Shown here one piece after another: positions 1 through 3,686 of a stretch of DNA of 6,574 nucleotides. Location: assembly GCA_030670605.1 (NCBI GenBank), contig DAOVBK010000093.1:1-6574 (forward strand), written 5' to 3'. This DNA is from Candidatus Stahliibacteriota bacterium (GTDB taxonomy: Bacteria > Hydrothermota > Tepidihabitantia > SM23-42). The position numbers were made by a program, and so were the translations under genes. A model generated the notes under the pieces. The model had not been told where the DNA came from. It made no database searches and saw nothing but the letters and a program-made list of their open reading frames with translations. The first letter of the stretch is position 1. The number at the start of each line of letters is the position of its first letter.

Positions 1-10
1 GTTTATGTGG

Positions 11-70
11 CGGAAGGAGTCCTGCTTGCAGGACGACGTGGCAATCTCAGAATGTTGAATTTCGAGATTT
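11..70. repeat. Palindromic intergenic element, two hairpins (RPE/REP-like)
   Basis: Two inverted repeats lie back to back. The first is a perfect 7-bp stem, GTCCTGC (19-25) with GCAGGAC (28-34). The second pairs AATCTC (43-48) with GAGATT (64-69) and can extend inward past one mismatch to about 10-11 pairs. The segment GACGTGGCAATCTC resembles the arms of dispersed palindromic elements known in many bacterial genomes (for example the Rickettsia-type GAAGCAATCTC repeats); that resemblance is from memory. The first bases (TATGTGGCGG) may be the right arm of another hairpin cut by the window edge. No T-run follows either stem, so it is not a typical terminator. Confidence 0.45.
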
Positions 71-169
71 GACCCCAAAGGCGGGCATGGTCGGATAGTC
101 AAATCATTGGTGTAACAATAAGACAATACGACTATGGGACAATCAGACACATGAATAGCATTGCGTCTC

Positions 170-198
170 TTGACATCCCATCTTTTTCAGTCTACAAT
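170..198 (+). promoter_or_regulatory. Sigma70-type promoter for the CPDase-kinase unit
   Basis: A perfect -35 hexamer TTGACA (170-175), a 17-nt spacer and a near-consensus -10 TACAAT (193-198) are seen. Transcription should begin around 205-207, only 6-8 nt before the ATG at 213. A weak AGGT at 200-203 would lie upstream of that start point and so outside the mRNA. The transcript is therefore probably leaderless or nearly so. Confidence 0.75.
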
Positions 199-212
199 CA
201 GGTCATAGAATT

Positions 213-719
213 ATGGAAAGGGCAAGCGGGTATTCATTGTGGCTCATGCCGTCTGGTGATGTATTTGATCAGCTGTCGGCGATAATCCATAGCGTGAGCA
301 AAGCACATAGCACCCCTGTTTTCAAACCCCATGTGACCTTGCTCGGTGGCTTGCAGGAAAAAGAAAGTGGAATCATCGCACGAACCAGGAAACTCGCCGA
401 GGTGCTACAACCATATACAATCACACTGAATCGGATTGAATACCGTGATGAGTACTTTCGCTGTTTGTACTACAGTGTTGAAAAAACCACTGAAGTACTT
501 AGTGCATATGCGAGAGTGTGTGATATCTTCAGAATATCACAGGGGCATTATATGCCGCATCTGAGTCTGATGTACGGTGATATCCCACACGCTATGAAAG
601 AAAAAACCGTAGCCAAGATAAAACCGCATGCAAATACATTCACGGTTGAGCACGTAGACCTGGTCCTGACCGATGGTTTGGTTGAAGATTGGCATAAGGT
701 ACGACGATTCGCCTTATGA
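213..719 (+). CDS. 2H phosphoesterase, cyclic phosphodiesterase (CPDase)-like
   Basis: This is a 168-residue soluble protein with the two catalytic HxT/S motifs of the 2H phosphoesterase superfamily: HVT at residues 40-42 and HLS at 116-118, the latter in the context MPHLSLMYGD. That context is typical of the CPDase branch (yeast Cpd1 / plant CPDase), which opens ADP-ribose 1'',2''-cyclic phosphate or nucleoside 2',3'-cyclic phosphates to monoesters. The length matches the family (about 160-200 residues), and GYSLWLMPSG at residues 6-15 fits the usual first strand, which supports the ATG at 213. No signal peptide or membrane segment is seen, so it should act in the cytoplasm. Its stop overlaps the next start (ATGA, 716-719), implying translational coupling to the kinase-like gene. 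RNA 2',3'-cyclic phosphodiesterase/ThpR-type activity is an alternative; the physiological substrate cannot be read from sequence. Confidence 0.85.
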   Translation: MERASGYSLWLMPSGDVFDQLSAIIHSVSKAHSTPVFKPHVTLLGGLQEKESGIIARTRKLAEVLQPYTITLNRIEYRDEYFRCLYYSVEKTTEVLSAYARVCDIFRISQGHYMPHLSLMYGDIPHAMKEKTVAKIKPHANTFTVEHVDLVLTDGLVEDWHKVRRFAL

Positions 720-1468
720 AGAAAAAGAAAAGAAAGATTGTGAAGCCACAGGTTACGAGTTTTGATTTTCAACCGGGAAGAATACTTGCGAGGAAGTATG
801 AGGTTGTCACGTTCCTTGGAAGTGGTTGGGAAGGTGAGGTTTACCTTGTTCGAGAGAAAGAAAGTGGTATAGAACGTACTGCCAAAATTTTCTTTCCGCA
901 GAGGAATGTGCATAACCGCGCAATAAAATTCTATGCGAAGAAATTACACCGTCTTCGACATTGCCCGATTCTCATTCAGTATCATACGCAGGAGCGTATC
1001 ACATTTTGCAGCATGCCGATTACTTTTCTTATATCGGAATATGTTGAAGGAGAATTGCTCCTTCAATTCCTGAAGAAGCAACCGGGCAAGCGACTGACTG
1101 CCTTTGAAGGTTTGCATCTGCTCCATGAACTTGCTGCTGGTGTTGAGATCATCCATCAGGCGCGTGAGTATCATGGCGACCTCCACGACGAGAATATCTT
1201 CATCCGGCGTAGGGGTCTTTCGTTTAATGTCAAGCTTGTCGATATGTATAACTGGGGTGCTCTGAATAAGGAGCACATCCGTGACGATGTATGCGACCTT
1301 ATCCGCCTGTTTTATGATGCGATAGGAGGAGCGCGGCATTATGCGCGACAACCGCAGGAGATAAAGAATATCTGCTGTGGTTTGAAGCGCTCACTTATTG
1401 TACGAAAATTCCGCACGGCTGGTCACTTGCGTAATTACCTGGAGACAATGCCGTGGCGGAGAAGGTGA
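716..1468 (+). CDS. Short atypical protein-kinase-fold protein
   Basis: This 250-residue protein has a very basic N-terminus (KKKKRK at residues 2-7) and then a recognisable kinase fold. It has a glycine loop GSGWEGEV (35-42), the ATP-anchoring Lys57 in TAKIFF, a hinge-like segment SEYVEGELL (107-115) and a catalytic loop HGDLHDEN (153-160) with base Asp155 and Asn160. Asp176 in LVDMYNWG stands where DFG would be, and a DDVCDL segment (190-195) resembles the helix-F aspartate region. The activation segment is very short, no APE motif is visible, and the helix C region (about 66-82) shows no clear glutamate. The C-lobe is minimal, as in small eukaryotic-like, LPS or aminoglycoside kinases. The closing residues WRRR are basic. 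There is no transmembrane segment. The start overlaps the preceding stop by ATGA, so it is co-translated with the CPDase. The substrate (protein, small molecule or nucleotide) is unknown. Confidence 0.8.
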   Translation: MKKKKRKIVKPQVTSFDFQPGRILARKYEVVTFLGSGWEGEVYLVREKESGIERTAKIFFPQRNVHNRAIKFYAKKLHRLRHCPILIQYHTQERITFCSMPITFLISEYVEGELLLQFLKKQPGKRLTAFEGLHLLHELAAGVEIIHQAREYHGDLHDENIFIRRRGLSFNVKLVDMYNWGALNKEHIRDDVCDLIRLFYDAIGGARHYARQPQEIKNICCGLKRSLIVRKFRTAGHLRNYLETMPWRRR

Positions 1469-1473
1469 CGAGC

Positions 1474-1502
1474 TTGACACGGTAGTTTGCATATCATATA
1501 AT
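1474..1502 (+). promoter_or_regulatory. Perfect-consensus sigma70 promoter for the exported-protein unit
   Basis: TTGACA (1474-1479), a 17-nt spacer and TATAAT (1497-1502) match the full housekeeping consensus. The -35 begins 6 nt after the kinase stop codon. Transcription should begin near 1508-1510, giving a leader of about 21-23 nt that contains the ribosome binding site. No operator-like inverted repeat is obvious around it, so expression may be strong and constitutive. Confidence 0.85.
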
Positions 1503-1516
1503 AGGACACAAAAAAG

Positions 1517-1525
1517 AGGAGGAGG
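1517..1525 (+). promoter_or_regulatory. Tandem Shine-Dalgarno that fixes the start at 1531
   Basis: AGGAGGAGG contains two overlapping AGGAGG cores (1517-1522 and 1520-1525), 8 and 5 nt from the ATG at 1531. The alternative in-frame GTG at 1525 shares a base with this site and would have no usable spacing, so ATG 1531 is preferred. Confidence 0.85.
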
Positions 1526-1530
1526 TGTGT

Positions 1531-3678
1531 ATGGTAGTTGTGTTATTGATGGTTACTCTTTTGCTTCCGTCTCAGCATGACGTGACCATTCCGCATGAAA
1601 CATACCGATGTGTCGGTGTAGAACTCGCGACAGAAACACCACCGGAGTTGCCAGCAGTATATTACCCTCTGTATACTGATACGATTTCCTGGGTTTTTGT
1701 AGATGCACTCACGTTTTCAGGACCGCTCATGGACAGTTCGTGCTTCGCTATCCATAATGATAATGGCAGTATTGCCTATTCGATCTCGCCACCGGAATTA
1801 TCTCCGCTCGCACAGGTCGCGGTCGGCTATGCGCCACTGCGTTTCCGTAACGAGTTGACTGCTGCATTTCATAGACTCGACACCTTGCAGGATTTCTACG
1901 CCAATCTTATTCTCAACACGACACTCAAGTATGTTGATGAGGTTATTTTTCAAATATGCTGCATTGGTCCTGAGATTCTATCATATCCAGGATTCGATCC
2001 TGACCTCATCACGCGTAATGCTGAGCTCATGTACGAGCTCGACGATTCTTTGCAGTATGCAAATATCGTTGATTATGCATTTTCGAGCGGTGATTATTAC
2101 TCGACAGTCGAGTACCGGGTCATAGAGAATGGTGACAGCATCTGGTTCGAACTGCCACCAGAGATCTACTACCACTACATTGTTCATCCAATCATCTCTG
2201 ACGAATTTCCTGACATGAGTGCGTATGTCTATTCGCAATTCTGGCGCGAGTATCTATTCTACGAATCAGACAGTGGTTATCCCACCTTGAGTGATTATAT
2301 CAAGCAGGCACACGTAGTCTGGGATGGGCAACGCATTATCTTGCCTCCAGGTCGTCCATTCGAACCGGATGACCATGCGCTCGATGTGATTGGCAACTGG
2401 GCATCGTACACGGTGCCATGGGCAGCCTCAGGCAACAGGCCAATACAGCCTAATATCATTGCCCATGAGCATAATGGAAATTGTGGTGAAATGCAGGACA
2501 TACTCTGCGCTGGCGCGCGGACCTGCCTTATTCCCTCTGTCTGCGTCATGGACATATGCGAAGATCACGTCTGGTGTGAGTTCTATGACCGTGGTTTGTA
2601 TCCCTATCAGGTTGATCTCGGGCACGGTGTGACTCATATCGCGGATACTGGTGTTGCCTATGACGAACAGTATGGTGGGAGTAAACGTGTCTCAGGCATT
2701 TTTGACTGGCGCAGTGATGGCTACTGGTGGACCGTGACCAATACGTATTCCAATACCTGTTCCTTGTACGTGTATGTGTATGACCTCATGGGAAGACCGA
2801 TTGACGGTGCTGCCGTTACTATCTCGTCAGAGTACTACTACGGCGGTTTGAGCACAGCGACACGGGCATGGACAGACCCGCAAGGCATGTGCGCGTTTGC
2901 CCTCGGCGATTTGAGAAACTTCTATGCACGTGTGACAACACCAATCGGTTCCTACCCGGGGAATCCTGGTGAGGTTATTCAGATCATCGAAAACAGCCAG
3001 TCCAGTGCCTGCTATCACAAGGCATTCTATATCGACGATTACCTGCCGACCTTGCGATTCTCAGACACCACGTGTACTGATTCGCTCGCACTATGGAAAT
3101 ACGAAGTCATTGTGGAACCTCTCGAAGGTCAGAGTAGCGGTAACTGCATAACGCGGTATGGTCCTGGCGATTCAATACGGGTGTATCGTAGTTTTTTTGA
3201 AAAATATGACATGGGCAACATCGACGTGCTCTTTGTTGATGACGATAACCTGCAGGACTATCTTGCGGGAATACCATTTGCAGCATACCATGCATGCGCG
3301 ACGACCGGCGGTACTGTGGAATTCATCGCCCATGATTCAGCACTGTACCATTGCATTATTGCCAATCAGGACGTGCTCTACTATACCCCGTTCTGCGATA
3401 TCACGGTGAATCTCTACATCAACCCAGCGTACGGCATCGAAGAAGAGGTTTCTGAAGCCTCATGTGTGCAAAGACTGCCAACGGTGTTCAATCAGAGGAT
3501 ATATGTTGATCTCGATGCACCATCACGCGTGAGGTTGTACGAGATATCAGGCAGGTGTATATACGACTCTCATCACAGGATTCCGTTAATCGACTACCAG
3601 CTTTCTGCCGGAGTGTACTTTCTGAGAACGACAACTGATAATGCAGATACCATCAGTAAGTGTGTTGTCGTCAGGTAG
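1531..3678 (+). CDS. Exported transglutaminase-like protein with sorting tail
   Basis: The product is 715 residues from ATG 1531. Residues 1-14 are a short hydrophobic leader without positive charges, an unusually weak signal peptide. Residues about 20-300 are a family-specific region with no assigned function. The transglutaminase/papain-fold core has Cys318 in GNCGEMQD, His346 in DHVWCEF and Asp362 in YQVDLG, with spacing typical of the family's Cys-His-Asp triad. Residues about 411-480 form a carboxypeptidase-regulatory-like beta domain (YVYVYDLMGRPIDGAAVTI). Residues about 515-635 are another beta-rich domain, perhaps GOLD-like. Residues 644-715 are a FlgD/T9SS type A-like tail (RVRLYEISGR, then SAGVYFLRT, ending in VVVR). 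The catalytic core holds six cysteines within 32 residues. The likely activity is amide-bond chemistry (peptidase, amidase or crosslinking) at the cell surface; the substrate is unknown. Its stop codon overlaps the Shine-Dalgarno of the next gene, with which it forms an operon. Confidence 0.8.
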   Translation: MVVVLLMVTLLLPSQHDVTIPHETYRCVGVELATETPPELPAVYYPLYTDTISWVFVDALTFSGPLMDSSCFAIHNDNGSIAYSISPPELSPLAQVAVGYAPLRFRNELTAAFHRLDTLQDFYANLILNTTLKYVDEVIFQICCIGPEILSYPGFDPDLITRNAELMYELDDSLQYANIVDYAFSSGDYYSTVEYRVIENGDSIWFELPPEIYYHYIVHPIISDEFPDMSAYVYSQFWREYLFYESDSGYPTLSDYIKQAHVVWDGQRIILPPGRPFEPDDHALDVIGNWASYTVPWAASGNRPIQPNIIAHEHNGNCGEMQDILCAGARTCLIPSVCVMDICEDHVWCEFYDRGLYPYQVDLGHGVTHIADTGVAYDEQYGGSKRVSGIFDWRSDGYWWTVTNTYSNTCSLYVYVYDLMGRPIDGAAVTISSEYYYGGLSTATRAWTDPQGMCAFALGDLRNFYARVTTPIGSYPGNPGEVIQIIENSQSSACYHKAFYIDDYLPTLRFSDTTCTDSLALWKYEVIVEPLEGQSSGNCITRYGPGDSIRVYRSFFEKYDMGNIDVLFVDDDNLQDYLAGIPFAAYHACATTGGTVEFIAHDSALYHCIIANQDVLYYTPFCDITVNLYINPAYGIEEEVSEASCVQRLPTVFNQRIYVDLDAPSRVRLYEISGRCIYDSHHRIPLIDYQLSAGVYFLRTTTDNADTISKCVVVR

Positions 3679-3683
3679 GAGGG
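3677..3683 (+). promoter_or_regulatory. Ribosome binding site overlapping the gene 3 stop
   Basis: AGGAGGG overlaps the TAG stop (3676-3678) of the transglutaminase-like gene and lies 3 nt before the ATG at 3687 (core AGGAGG, 4 nt). This supports that start and suggests coupled expression of the two genes. Confidence 0.75.
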
Positions 3684-3686
3684 ACT

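Noticed and set aside
19..34. Perfect hairpin as a rho-independent terminator of an upstream gene
   Set aside because: No run of T follows the stem; the next bases are GACGTGG.
1..72. Open frame from base 1 to a TGA at 70-72 that could be the end of an upstream gene
   Set aside because: All three forward frames are open for over 50 nt here and the segment is dominated by inverted repeats; 23 codons give no recognisable protein, so a noncoding palindrome is the better reading.
122..143. Direct repeat GACAAT (122-127 and 138-143) upstream of the first promoter as an operator
   Set aside because: Six bases twice in a 16-nt step is weak, with no palindromic structure or matching site near the other promoter.
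548..913. 121-codon open frame on the - strand
   Set aside because: It is antisense to the CPDase motif 2 region and the kinase start; both forward genes are well supported.
944..1351. 135-codon open frame on the - strand
   Set aside because: It lies entirely antisense to the kinase gene, whose motifs are clear, and its product shows no recognisable feature.
1525..1530. GTG start for the transglutaminase-like gene
   Set aside because: It overlaps the Shine-Dalgarno itself, leaving no spacing; ATG 1531 has a normal 5-8 nt spacing.
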